This document shows positions 49,001 through 60,800 of a stretch of DNA of 64,000 nt, one piece after another. How positions within the stretch are numbered: position 1 is the stretch's first letter; every line of letters starts with the position of its first letter. Origin of the DNA: Neckera pumila (lineage: Eukaryota > Streptophyta > Bryopsida > Hypnales > Neckeraceae); assembly GCA_963969595.1 (NCBI GenBank), contig OZ018408.1:45447022-45511021 (forward strand), in the 5' to 3' direction. The notes beneath the pieces are model-generated. The model ran no database searches, was not told the DNA's origin, and saw nothing but the letters and a program-made list of their open reading frames with translations. Position numbers and translations under genes: made by a program.

Positions 49001-50761
49001 ATACTGTTAAAGACGGAGATCAAGCAAGAGCTTCAGATACACCAGCAGCCGGGGACGCGAGCATGGAGGAACCAGGTACGTGTTCAGCCTTGGTGTCATT
49101 GTTCCTAGGTTGACTTGGGATGCAAATCTGACTGAACCTCATTTGGTTATGAATAGGACTTGTGTTTCTCATCTTAGTTCCTTATACTAAATGCGTGGTG
49201 GTTTCTACCTTTGTGTTGTGTTATTGCTCGATTCTTTTGAAGTTGCATGCATACTACTGGATGACAATTCACTCTTCACAGAGCCAGTGGAGCAAACTTC
49301 AAAACAGATATCAAGAGAAGAAAATTTTAAGCAATCAAAAGAGCCCAGCAAACCAGTTGTTTTTAAGGACGAGTGCACTGCATTTTTATCAAATGTAGCA
49401 TTTGAGGTAAATAGTTTCCAGCATTATCCTTTCTCAATCAATCTCCATAGTTTCTAGGAATGGGACAACAATATATCTAGTTATGGCGTTTGTGAAGATC
49501 AGTATCGGTGCCCATGGAAGATGTTTTGAATGTGACTCAGCTGTGAATCACTCTGCGTGGTGAAGTGTAAACAATCATATTTTCAAGTTGGATTCTGAAT
49601 TTGAATGAGATGATGTAGGTGACGGAGGAAGACCTGAAGGTGTTTTTTTCTCCCTCTTCTCGCGTCAAGGAAGTTCGCATACTGCGGGAACGTGGCACCG
49701 CAAGACCGCGAGTACGTTTTCTCTATTTGAAATTTTGAAATCTTGGATGATCAGGCTCTAGTCGCTGGATGTGTGATACGAATGCCAGGTTACGTGAAAA
49801 CTTAGAACTGAGAGATTCTCTTCCTCAATTCACCTGTCTAAATATTTGTGTTTCCGAACAGGGATTGGCATATGTTGATTTCGAAGATGAGGAGTCTCTA
49901 ACGGCAGCTATAGACAAAAACAAAGAAGAGCTGAATGGGCGGCAACTGAGCATTGCACGTTCAGATCCCAAAGGAGGACGTGGTGGAGGTCGAGGCCCTG
50001 GAGCAAACCGTGGTGGAAGAACAGGCCGTGGTCAGAGTTTTTCTAACTACTACTTGGAAAACATGATGAATTGAAATCCTTCACGCTCTGCTATCAGCGT
50101 GTGCTTTTGAAGACTAACTTATGAGTCTATCTTTCATGTTGGGATTTCAGGCGAGGGTCGTGGAGGCAGTGGAAGAGGTGATTCCACCAATACCCTTGGA
50201 GGTACAGTTGCCTCTTTCTATTGTCGCTATTCAAAGGATTCTCATTGCATAGTACCTTAACCCCCAAGTGCTCTAGATAAAAATAGAGATTTCACTTTGA
50301 AAAGGTAATAGTCGATTATTAGAGCTTTCAAAACATAATTATTTTTATTTTTAGAGAATGTAGGATATGACGGCTTCGTATATTATGATTATGGGGCTTC
50401 CTAAATGACTGATTCAACTCCTCTCGATATGGAGGCGGCCTCATTTGGCCTTTTGGGCACCTGAAAGCAACACCTGAAAAGTTTTAGAATTCTACTCTTG
50501 GTAGCGTGGGTGCCTCGGGCTGACAATTGTTGTCTTTGGTTGGAACCAGGTGGTCGGGGTCTTGCTGGACCTCCAACGGTCGGACACCGCCGTGGTGGTC
50601 ACCTGAAACTCTCAGGTTCCAACACATTTGCAATGCCACGGAATGTGGCTCGGCCTTTAGGTTGGGGCAATCCGCAAGCGGCCACTTCTGCAAGCCCCAA
50701 TGGAGATGAAATTCCCAAATCAAACACAGATTTTAGAGAGATGTTTATAAAAAAAAGTTGA
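43047..50761 (+). CDS. SART3 / Prp24-like U6 snRNP recycling factor (HAT repeats plus RRM)
   Basis: Eighteen exons: 43047-43214, 43412-43545, 43848-43905, 44246-44461, 44705-44980, 45487-45621, 45920-46045, 47033-47077, 47536-47646, 47930-48075, 48203-48326, 48542-48616, 48763-49075, 49282-49406, 49619-49711, 49862-50030, 50151-50201 and 50550-50761. Phases agree and give 858 residues. After an acidic head (DSDEEDEDD), half-a-TPR (HAT) repeats fill about residues 57-540 (for example MWLEWCEDE, LWLHYLEFVEE, ILYERAISVFPVTHEVWLKY). A basic region with GRKRGLGY and PVKRQK (about 600-630) looks like a nuclear signal. One RRM spans about 672-745 (TAFLSNVAFEVTEEDL, LAYVDFEDEE), then an Arg-Gly tail. 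The end SNTDFREMFIKK matches the conserved C-terminal Lsm-contact motif of SART3/Prp24. The role is U4/U6 annealing in the nucleus. Arabidopsis EMB140 has the same layout. Intron 7 contains transposon T2. Confidence 0.93.
46243..46821. mobile_element. TTAA-type element T2 inside a SART3-like intron
   Basis: TTAA at 46243-46246 is followed by CCCCTTACGGATCA. The other end reads TGGTCCGTAAGGGG and then TTAA at 46818-46821. Terminal inverted repeats of 14 bp (one mismatch) and TTAA flanks match elements T1 and T3. At 579 bp and without a reading frame it is non-autonomous. It lies in intron 7, well away from both splice sites. Confidence 0.75.
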
Positions 50762-51340
50762 GGTTGGGGTGTATTTTACTTCCTCTTTCGTTCCACTGTA
50801 GATCTTGGTTGACAGTATTTTGTTTTACTTAGATGTCGGCCCATGTCATAGACCAATTCTGTGGGAACTGGATTAGAAGAGCTGAGGCTGAAAATACTTG
50901 GTTCGCCCATCTGAGACCAAGGATACAATGTTCATGCACTTCTCTTTGTAGGTGGTGGTGTTATGTTCATGCTGTCCCATGACATGATTGAGTAAATATG
51001 CTCAGAAAATGAAAATTTCATTCCAAAATTAGCATATCTGATGAGATGAAATGCATAACTTGGCGATTGCACAGACCCCGAATTTTCAAATTGTTTCTCG
51101 TGAGCAAAAGTTATGCCGCTAAGCACACAAGATGTTCTTTATGTTTGGTAATACTTTTTATTGTTTCTATACAAAGAGTTTCATATCTTATGCCGAATTC
51201 TTTAGTTATCAAATACATTAATAAGTCATGACATACATGTAGTCATCGTCATCTATGACATTTCTATTTTCTCACTTAAATTTTCCATTTTCATTTCTTA
51301 ATACACTTTTAGTAGTGAATGTTGAAATTTTGCTTTAGAT
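50762..51340. other. 3' flank of the SART3-like gene
   Basis: This is the probable 3' UTR followed by spacer. No gene is recognised. Confidence 0.4.
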
Positions 51341-51343
51341 ACA

Positions 51344-51735
51344 TAAGGGCAACCCCACGCCTGGCTCGCGGTAAAGGGGTGCCAAATGGCAAAAAATCAT
51401 TGTTTGGCACACGTCCATATTAAATGAAGAGTCGTGGCCCCACGGGAAGACTCGCCAAGTAGTCAAAAGGTGCTCCAAACTTCCTATTTTATTATTTTAG
51501 AAAGAATCTCTTCAACTTTTGAAGAGAACCTTCCAAAAGGTGAGACTCAAAACATTATTTAATAGCTTGGCGAGCCGCATTCAAGAATCTCCATTTGCTT
51601 GTGCCTTCTTTATTTTTGGCCATGGCCGGGCATGTTTTTTCACTTGGCGTGCGTGCTGTGGGAAAATTTCCAAGCCACGGCTTGCTCATTGCCCATATTG
51701 AGTGCCTTGGGCGAGTTGTTGTGGGGTTGCTCTAA
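51344..51735. mobile_element. MITE M4 with GGGCAACCCCAC ends and TAA target duplication
   Basis: The left end GGGCAACCCCAC follows TAA at 51344-51346. The right end GTGGGGTTGCTC is followed by TAA at 51733-51735. The three-base TAA duplication suggests PIF/Harbinger. The interior is GC-richer than its surroundings and non-coding. Confidence 0.7.
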
Positions 51736-51739
51736 TGTA

Positions 51740-54700
51740 CATATAATTTGGAGCTCTATTTTTTAATGTAGTTTCTATTCCATTGAATCGGAGATGAAAG
51801 GGTTGGAATTGGTTGGAAAGTCACCATTTATTGTAGAATACTTCAAGTCCATCATTTATCCAATTTTGTCATTCATCATCGAATTTATAGCTTTCATTGC
51901 AACAATGGAATATAAACATAATACAATGCAATAAATGCAATGTTGGGTTCATGTTAGGTAGCAATTTGTGTTAGAGGTGATACATTGGGCAAATGTGGAA
52001 AATTTTGTAATCAACTTATGAAGAGGCATTTGTGCATTTTGACAAGCGTGCTTTAAGTGTAGTCCCTTTGATAGACTTGTAGCAATTATTGGAGTACTTC
52101 TAGGTCACTGCAGAATGTTGGTTAGTCAATTACGCTTTTGGGCATATGTTGACATGGGAATGGATTTCTTGAAAGTAGTGTTGGCCCCACCTATTCACAA
52201 TTTCCTATTTCTTCCAAACTACCTTTGCAAAATTTTAAAAATTACATTAGGCATTCTAAAATTATGATTCACTTGGACATCAATTCAGCTATATTTTTCT
52301 ATGATTTGGCTACATCCTAACTTCAAACCACACCAAGCAATGTATCCAACTCTCAAATTCAATGGTGGAGGATTGTTCTACTTTAATGAATTCAATGATC
52401 TTACCCATGTAGCTTCTATGTATGGTGAAAGGATCATTCATTGTTTTACTCAACAAAGGTGTACTTTTGGACTTACATTGGAACCATGTAGGGAAGTATG
52501 AGAGCCACATTAGAATCCAAAAGGGCAAGAAAAATCTTCCCTATGGACTATAATGGAAGGCTATATGTTTTTGCTTTGACTGCTTATAAACATATCATTT
52601 TTTTCAATAAGGAGTTGACTAAAATATATGTGACATAAACCTTGATTTTTTATTTTACTGCAAAAGAAATTGTAAATTTGGTTATTATATCTCTGCAAAG
52701 TAACCAAACAAATGACAATGGGCTTCCTACCTAAATGATTATTGTTTCTATGCCCTTTTACATTCAAAATGTATTCACTAGAATATGATACATCACTTTG
52801 CATGTACAATAAACTACCTACATTTTTCAAGACGATTTTCATTACTAATAAGAATAAGACATGGTAGTCTCATCACCCTTTGTTTACATCCTTGGCTACA
52901 TCTAAATCACCTCTATTATAAAGACTTTTGTTGGATCTAGGGAGAGTTGTTAAATATATATATATGAGCATATCCTTCACAATGACCATTACTACACAAG
53001 TTAATTCAAGAACCACTCCATATATTAATAATGGAAATTTGCACTAATTTCAAAATTAAGCAAATTTGTTAGACTCACCAGTAGCATAATTCATAGTATC
53101 CTAAATTAGATTCAATAGTATGCTTAACTTTATTTTCATACTTTTTCAAGTATTGTGATTTGTCTAAAATTTTCATTCACTTCAATATAATTTCATCCAA
53201 ATTTCATCCAAATTTTTTCAATAATTAGACTACATTCATCCAAAATTATCCAAATTAGTGTAAGGGGACTTGCACTCTTAAAACCTTTGTTCTTATAAAT
53301 TAACTTGTATAACATATAATTTGTATAACATATTTTTGAAACAAAGTATGTGGCATATTATACTCTATTTCAAATTTAATGAGATTCTCTAAACTTTCTT
53401 TCTCATGACTCAAGAAGGTATGATTCTACCATATAGTTGTTACCAAGGTAGAAACACCTAATTTCAAAACTTTTTTGGATTCCACTATGTCACTAATCAA
53501 ATGACCAAAAAATTTTGATGAGACTGTTAGAAAATGCAAGAAAATGCAACCCGTATAGTTTAGTAATTTTTCATTGCTGAAGTAGTATTTTCCAAATTAA
53601 AAGTTCAGGACATAAGGTACCCCTGGACATAACATTAGATTTTTAGGGCTGCTTTACACTATTGTGGAGAAGTGCACTAGTCAAGAATTGTAGGAAAATA
53701 GAGCAATATAATTGGAGCAAATTTCATTCTTTACCAGATTGGGTTTAGACTATGGCCAAAACTTGTTAGTGGTCATTGCAAGAAAGATTGGTTCTATTTC
53801 CCATCACAGTGAGAGTGATCCTCTTGTCATCCGCAATAACTTTTGAAACACAAGTGTAATGAACATAAAAGTTCGATTGAACATGTCAAACTTAATGATA
53901 ATCAGATCCCTTATTTTTTAGAAATTAAAAAAATAATAATTTATATTTTAAAATCGTTTTTATTAATTTGTCACAAAATTAGGCTTAGCGCTTTTTACTA
54001 CATTAGTAGTCTCCAAATTTAATGATCTAGAGCTAAAATTTTCATTAATCTATTTGCATAGTACAAAAACAAATATCTAACAAAGGAAATCTAAAAATAT
54101 ATTATAAGTGCAATCAACACTTCTATTACGCACAATTTTTAGACATTCAAGATGGTTCTATAATCATTTATTTGGTGAAATCTCATCATCATCAATTCTT
54201 CTAAAATGGCCAATTTTTTTTCGTTTTCTTTTTAATTGCTTTTTTTATTTTTTACCAATTAAAAGTGAAGCTACAGTGAGAGTAATTGTTTTCATAAGAT
54301 TTTGCACTTTTCTAGTTCTTCTATTTAGAGAATTTTTCTATGTTCTTCATTCCTAGGGTACCTTCTTCTTAAAGGTGTATATATTAAACATTTTTTTCAC
54401 ATTTTATTAAAAAAAAATCAAATTATAAAATACTCCCGCAAAAAAATGAGTACTATACAAAACACTATAAAATCTGCACGGTTTTTCTTGCAATGATTCT
54501 CCATTGAAGAACTTCAAGTACAATGAAAAATGACATTTCCACCTATATGACAGCACTTTTTGTATGAGGAGTTCTCCAAAAGTCAAGTTTTTTGGTCGAC
54601 CTCAATTCCTTGGACAAGAAACTTGGCCTCCGAAGAACTCCAACTTCATTAAAATTTTATTAATCTATGACAAGTTTGGTAGTGTAGTGCATCCACTTAT

Positions 54701-55130
54701 AATTGTTCAAGAGTTCTTTAAAAAATTGTTGAAGCACCAATAGACTTTAAACTATTGAAATTTTGAAATTAATCCCTAAATGCCCAAGGCCTGTTTTGAG
54801 CCTCTAGGAATTTGCTCTAATTTGAAAAAAACCCTACATTTTGATAAGTTGTGCCAATTTCTTTTTAATTGTAACTTTACATAGGAAAAGAAAACACAAC
54901 AATATTATTTATGAATGTTTGACCATGAGGGTTTAAAACTATGAAAATCTTTCAATTCTCTTTATGCATATCACATCTAAAATATTGATCACTAAAAAAA
55001 AATGAGGTTAAGGGACCTAACATGCATAACCCCAATCAAAATATGGATTTCAAAATCTACTCTACATTTTTTTAAATTGATTTCTAATGTGATTTTTCCT
55101 CCAAAATCTAGTTTAATTGAGGCTCATTTT
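51740..55130. other. AT-rich repeat-derived DNA without recognisable genes
   Basis: The stretch includes repeat R1 copy 2 (52440-52735) and an isolated M2-type end (GGTAGAAACACC at about 53446). Open frames up to 93 codons have low-complexity composition and no known domains. Confidence 0.4.
52440..52735 (+). repeat. Dispersed repeat R1, copy 2
   Basis: It aligns with 16570-17000, sharing TATGAGAGCCACA, AATGGAAGGCTATATG, TTTTGCTTTGACTGC and GGGCTTCCTACCT. The ends of the repeat are not defined by inverted or direct repeats. Confidence 0.5.
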
Positions 55131-55527
55131 GAAGAGCCCGTATCACTACGGAAAGTCAAGATTGCAATGGGCTTCAGTGGAGAGTCATTCCAAGATTGCA
55201 ATGGACACAAAATCTTGAATAGAAATATTGTAAATCCTTTTCAAAATCGGATTTTTTGATGCTGAAACTAGACTTCAAAGAGTTTTACTTAAATATGAAC
55301 TACTAAAATTAACAATTTTGTCAGGTTTTATTTAATTTAAAAGTATTGTCGATGCCAAATTTTGGTGCCTCAAGCATTTAGGGATTAAATGTCAATTTGG
55401 ATGTGGAGATAGTTTGATTTAGAATGGTTTGATCTGGAAATTGTTTGAATGGAAATGTCAATTTGGACTAGTGTGCCCCCAAATTTGATTCGAAAATTTT
55501 GACTTTCCGTTGTGATACGGGCTCTTC
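55131..55527. mobile_element. 397-bp element with 29-bp inverted ends
   Basis: GAAGAGCCCGTATCACTACG (continuing GAAAGTCAA) at 55131-55159 and its reverse complement at 55499-55527 differ by one base. There is no coding capacity. The interior carries a diverged copy of the minisatellite unit found at 55896-56120. Confidence 0.65.
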
Positions 55528-55895
55528 AATTTTAACAGATTTTAACAGATTATACAAACAATTTTCTAATTTTTTCATTAATAGTAAAAAATTTGAAACT
55601 GAATATTTTTTACACTCTCACTCCAAATGCCACAAAACAAAGCCCATCCATCCCTCCTTGTCAAGAGTTTTCCAACTATACCAAGAATCCAACCAAAATC
55701 AAATTTTTTAATCCATAAATATTTCAAAACTCAATAACTTCTACACGGAAGGTCCAACGCAACAAAACAAGGACCATGCACCCCTCCTTGCCGAGTGCTT
55801 TCTGACGGTACAAAGCACACGCTTCAGCAACACACCATCTAAGAGATTTCGACATAACAAACAAACAAAACAAAACAAACAACTTGTCTTAAGGT

Positions 55896-56120
55896 ACGGA
55901 TGTAGAGATGGTTTGATTTGGGAATGGTTTGAATGGAAATGTCAATTTGGATGTAAAGATGGTTTCATTTGGGTTGGAAATGGTTTGAATGGAAATGTCT
56001 ATTTGGATGTGGAGGTGTTTTGATTTGGAATGCTTTAATCTGGGGATGGTTTGAATGGGAATGTCAATTTGGATGTAGGGATGATTTGATTTGGGGATGG
56101 TTTGATCTAGGATGCTCAAT
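55896..56120. repeat. Minisatellite, units of about 50-65 bp
   Basis: At least three imperfect units contain GGTTTGAATGGAAATGTC followed by ATTTGGATGT. Unit length varies through internal GATTTGGG/GATCTGGGG expansions. Related single units occur at about 55380-55475. Confidence 0.7.
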
Positions 56121-56227
56121 ATGCTAAAGCTCAACATGCTAAAAGAGATCCAACTGAAGCTGCTCAGTTTGATCCATGCACGATTCGAAATCACTACGAA
56201 GTAATATATTCTCGGACTCGTTGCCAT

Positions 56228-57142
56228 CAGTTACCAGGTTATCAGATATAGCTTTCGCCAATTCTGTCCGCATCATGGTCGACCTCAAGGGTCTAATCAC
56301 TTGGCAACGAAACACCCACTCCAACCACATGACCGACCCAATATGCTCCAATGCGCAAATTCAAAAACCAAAACCTTCTAGATACTACCGAAATACAACG
56401 GCCATCAGTCACACAACGGCAAAACTACAGCCACCAGTCACCGAATATCAGACAAAGCTCACGCCAATCTGTCCGCATCATGGTCGACCTCGAAGGTCCC
56501 ATCACTTGATGCTCACCGCAATCGAAACCACCCCAACTCCCCGAGCAACGTGGCCACATCAACTGCACAATGGGACCAAATTCTAGATGCAAGAAAACTC
56601 ATTAGCACGCCACTTTGTAATCAGCCACAACGGAGCACCACCTCATCCTCAAGTTGTGCTCAGGTCAAGCCTGTAATCCGCTTTTTTCAGTTCACAACAA
56701 ACAAACCCAATCCACCCGAAGACAACAAACCCTCAGCTCATATCGTCGAAGACATTGCAGTGTACCCTCCAATTTGAAAAAGGCACGACCATGACGTGCA
56801 ATTTGTACCAATGGAGGATAAGTCCCTGTAGCACCATCTCATACTAAACTGGCAGTGATGTCCAGCCTGTAATCAGTTTGTTAAGTGCACCAACAACAGC
56901 GATCGGCTGTCATGGAGGCTACGTACTCTCCATAACATCGCAGTCGGAAACAATACAAGGTGACTACGCATTCGGAAACAACGATTATCCAAACGAATGC
57001 AATGCAACACAAGAGCAAGTCACTCACGCGACACTCATAATTGACTCTACAAATCTCGGTCTGCCATCAGAAACCAGTTTATCAGATATGGCAAAGCCAA
57101 TCTGTCCGCATCATGGTCGACCTCATGGGTCACATCACTTGG
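56228..57142 (-). repeat. Three diverged copies of an about 80-bp unit
   Basis: The word CCGCATCATGGTCGACCTC, flanked by TATCAGA... and ...CATCACTTGG-like words, occurs at about 56266, 56481 and 57106 (plus-strand reading). The three copies share about 75-80 bp and are direct repeats with unequal spacing. They may derive from duplicated exons of a decayed gene, since the copy at 56230-56305 lies in an open minus-strand frame of 70 codons, but the other two copies are interrupted. Confidence 0.5.
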
Positions 57143-57369
57143 CTGTGCTAACAATGGCCCACATTTGATTCTATCCAAGCACATACTACTCCAATACCAT
57201 GGCTTCACAGACCATCCACAATCTCAACGAAGCTGAAATTCCACATCCTCATGGAAGTCAAAGCTCCAGAGAGAGAACAAGACGGACCTTGGGGCGGTAT
57301 CCTGCCAACACAGTCAAGCCCATCAAATGGAACTTATTAAGCATTGCAACGAAGGATATTTCAACTAAC

Positions 57370-57745
57370 CTGCGCATCAGAGAACAATGAACTGAACCAC
57401 GAAACCACCTGCAAGCCAAACCTTGACAAAATGAACATCGACGTCATAAAGGCAAACTGTTATAACTACATGTTTCGTCTCGATAAGGAACCAATCATAA
57501 GGGACATAGTCACACGACAAAGAATTGCTTCCTCCACCACACTTAACAATGCGATCACTCCTCTGCAGCAGTAACTCCAATACAACCACCAACTCTTCCA
57601 GCTACACAACCGACTAACAAAGATAATTACTAAACCACAAACCGCAACCACTTGTAAGAAACTGTTCGACCGCTGACTCGTGGCTTGCATGCAGTAAGAA
57701 GGCAAAGCTTTTCGAACCATCGCAATACAAACCCTAAAAAGGGCC
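57370..57745 (-). pseudogene. Decayed gene-start module, copy D, with an ARP9 exon-5-like block
   Basis: Read on the minus strand, the segment starts with TTTTTAGGGTTTG and shares ATGCAAGCCACGAG and CTGCTGCAGAGGAGTGATCGCATTG with modules B and C. At 57408-57370, a 39-base block preceded by TTGCAG and followed by GTTAGT reads VVSWFSSLFSDAQ. ARP9 exon 5 reads VVSQLKVRSFFSDAK, so the two differ by an in-frame loss of two codons and several substitutions. No further ARP9 exon follows. It is most likely a truncated ARP9-derived pseudogene fragment. Confidence 0.45.
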
Positions 57746-57749
57746 CACC

Positions 57750-58340
57750 AAGAAAATGTTTTCTAATCCTCATCTTCATATTCTCATCCTATGTTTAAAA
57801 AGAACCCGATCCTGGACCGAGGGAGACAAACAACGAGAGAAATAGCACGTCTCCTTCACTCCTTCAACATTCAAAAGCATCCAGAAACGACCAAGTATAC
57901 AATCCGCAACTCTGGATCATTTTTCCAACGGAGTGACCCGAAATGAAAGCAATAAGACGCAGATTCCGAAAGGACTACATGATTGCTGACGAGAGGCTCC
58001 GGCCCCAAGCGCAAGCGCGCTGAGAGTGGCAACACCCCGGCCCCGTCGCCTGACTTGTCGAAGACGGTGGAATAGCTTGCGTTTTATTAGTTTGGGGGTT
58101 TTAGGGTTTCCGCTAAACCTAATAGATGGCTGTCCATCTAACTAACCCTAACCCTAATAGATGGAAAGTTTCCTGAATGAATAATAATTGGATGAAGTGT
58201 ATTTTTCAAAACATTCATCACTGCCTTGTGCTTGAATAACTTACCATATCCAAAGTGCAACACTCGAAGTAAATACTCTCAAATTAAAATTGAGTGTCTT
58301 TGGAAATTAGTGACCAGAGAATTCAAAATCAACTCTAACG
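57750..58340. other. Spacer with a GC-richer patch and telomere-like words
   Basis: A GC-richer patch at 57960-58080 is followed by TTTAGGGTTT and, at 58138-58158, ACCCTAACCCTAA. These resemble promoter telo-boxes rather than a telomeric array. No gene is seen. Confidence 0.4.
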
Positions 58341-58344
58341 AAAC

Positions 58345-58911
58345 TTAACCCCTAAAGGACCATGAGTGCAGATTTTGAACAATAAATGAACGGAAACACG
58401 TCCCATCAAAATGCATTTTTCATCAACCAATTTTTTTTTAAGATTCTTATATTAATTCTTTAGCATTAGTATGGTTCAAATTATGAAGATTTTGCTTTAC
58501 AAATATTCTATAATTCAAAAGGTATCAGGAAGTCTAGCCTCAAAAAGTAACTTTTTCAATTCAAAAAATGACCCTTCAAAAACGACTTGAATCAAAAAAT
58601 CAAATAAAAATCATCAAAAAAACTTATAATTAGAATTCAATGTTTTGAACTTATAGAAAAAAATGTTTTAAAAATTATAAATATTCAATCTACAATTGAT
58701 TTTAGAAAGAATTTCCAATTTCTAGCTTCAAATTTTATTGAAAAATATTGGTATGTATTTTTGTTGATCTAACCTTATGGATGTGATCTATAAATAGCAT
58801 TTTACAACTATAGTTAGAGAATCATCATTAAACATTCTTCAAAGTTGCATTTTATAATAGATCTTCACAATTTTGGAAATCTAGACACTCCTTCAGTCCT
58901 TTAGGGGTTAA
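58345..58911. mobile_element. TTAA-type element T3
   Basis: TTAA at 58345-58348 is followed by CCCCTAAAGGACCATG, and the other end reads AGTCCTTTAGGGG and then TTAA at 58908-58911. The ends are the same as those of T1. It is 567 bp long, non-coding and very AT-rich. Confidence 0.75.
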
Positions 58912-60800
58912 CCCTCAAACATACAAAGTGTTCTCCGAAATTGAATTCTTCAAGAAAAATCATCTTAAAGTACTATTTGGAAGAATATTTTGGAGCTGAT
59001 GTAAAAATAAAAGTTATAGATTTTGAGTTTTTCCATCCGTCCGGTAATCCGGTTACATTCACAATGCTATCACTAATACTTTTATTATTCTAAATAATAT
59101 TTTATTATTTAGAATTCTTGATTAAGTATCTCAAAATGTATATGAATTGGAAAATGAGGAATGGAAATATTTGACAAGCTCCAATTGTAGGGCCATTATT
59201 TGAAAAGCTTAACAAACTTAAAATTTATAATAAGGAACTATGAAACTTTGAGCTCGTTTCATTCTAATCCATCTTCAAAATTTTGAAATTTTGAACTACC
59301 AATGAATCCTTTATGGATTGAAAGTTCAATATTTAAAAAAATTAGATGTTTTCAAATCAAATATCTATCAAGGTGAAATGCAAGAGTTACTTAATTGATA
59401 GTATGTAATAAGTTTAGATAGAAAGCTCAATATTCTAGTGAATTCATCATCTTTAATCACTAAAGATCCCAACATCCCAAAATGGGATGTGTTTTTGTCA
59501 ATTTTGATTGCAATTCTCAAAGACTCCATTTTTAAAATTGATTTTTAAACCCAGAAAATGAAGACTAATGAGTTACTCCAATCATCCTAAATGATCTTTG
59601 GAATTCCCTTAATTTTTTGTCTTAGTAAGATCTTCCGATTGAATATTGTGATGTGGAAAGAAGGTCCCACAAAATGAGTCTTAGCACATTCTTAAAATGT
59701 CAAGAACAATAAGAACTATGTACTATTGACAAATTAGAGAAGCACCAATATTAACTACTTGTTTAAACCAATGATGTATTAAACCACTTTTGGATTAGTG
59801 CTAGTATCAAAAGCAATGGCCACTTGTATGTACGCAATACATATTGCAATAATCTATAAATAACACATTAGACCTACCTGAAAATGATATGTACATTGGA
59901 TTTTTTTTAAAACAAGTAAAAAATAAAGATCTCACATTGAGCAAATGAGTGGCCATTAAAAAGACCTCCCAATCCCACTTTTCAATATTTCCAAATTACA
60001 TTTTGAAAAGAGCTCCAAAACTCAAAGTTTCAAAATGATAGCAATGCATCAAACTTTATTTATACCTCAAAATGGGTTGAAATAATGTTCTTTTCATTTA
60101 GTCCAACATGAAGATCATTTTGGGACAAAGGAAGTAATTATCTATCCATCTCAAAAGTCAAAACAAACTTTGAAAATTTTGAAAGATTCAATGAGTTATT
60201 GCAATTTGAAGCGTGATGGAGTCAGAATCTCAATAAGAAAATACTAGATTTATTTCATACATATTTTATTATCAAAAGAAGATTTTTAATTTTCAATTAC
60301 AAATTTTTGTTTTCCATTTTAACCTATTATGGGTCAAAATCCTAGTTTATCCTATTATATATTCAAATCAATATAATTTTATGTATAAATTATACATTTG
60401 AAAATCACAATAATTTGATTTTTTCATTTTATTATATACAGACGAAATTTATCTCAATGATAATATTTGACTTATGAAGGTCATCACTAAACGTGTTTTG
60501 AATATAAAAAAGAAAAAAATTATTTGCATTTCTATTTCATTGTAATTCTTTATAATTGCTTTTATTTTTCACAAAAATTCTAAATCATTGGACTTTTGAA
60601 TTATATTATCAATTTATTTTTATTTATTGATTTATTGATTATATTTGTTGATTTATTACAAAAGCAAATATAAATTTTTTATACTAATAGATTAGAAAAA
60701 GTTTAGTGAAGGATAAGGAGACACAGTTTCATAACTCCTAACCTTATGTATAACTTTGGTTGGATTCTTCAAATCATAAACTAAAATTTGGAGATGATAT
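58912..60800. other. AT-rich intergenic DNA
   Basis: No gene, terminal repeat or structured repeat is recognisable here. Confidence 0.4.

Noticed and set aside
53440..54745. A third M2 element from GGTAGAAACACC to GAAGCACCAATAG
   Set aside because: The ends match only loosely and are 1.3 kb apart, against about 370 bp for the two recognised copies.
58138..58158. Interstitial telomere repeat (ACCCTAACCCTAA)
   Set aside because: Only about two units are present and the period differs from the plant TTTAGGG type. A promoter telo-box-like word is enough to explain it.
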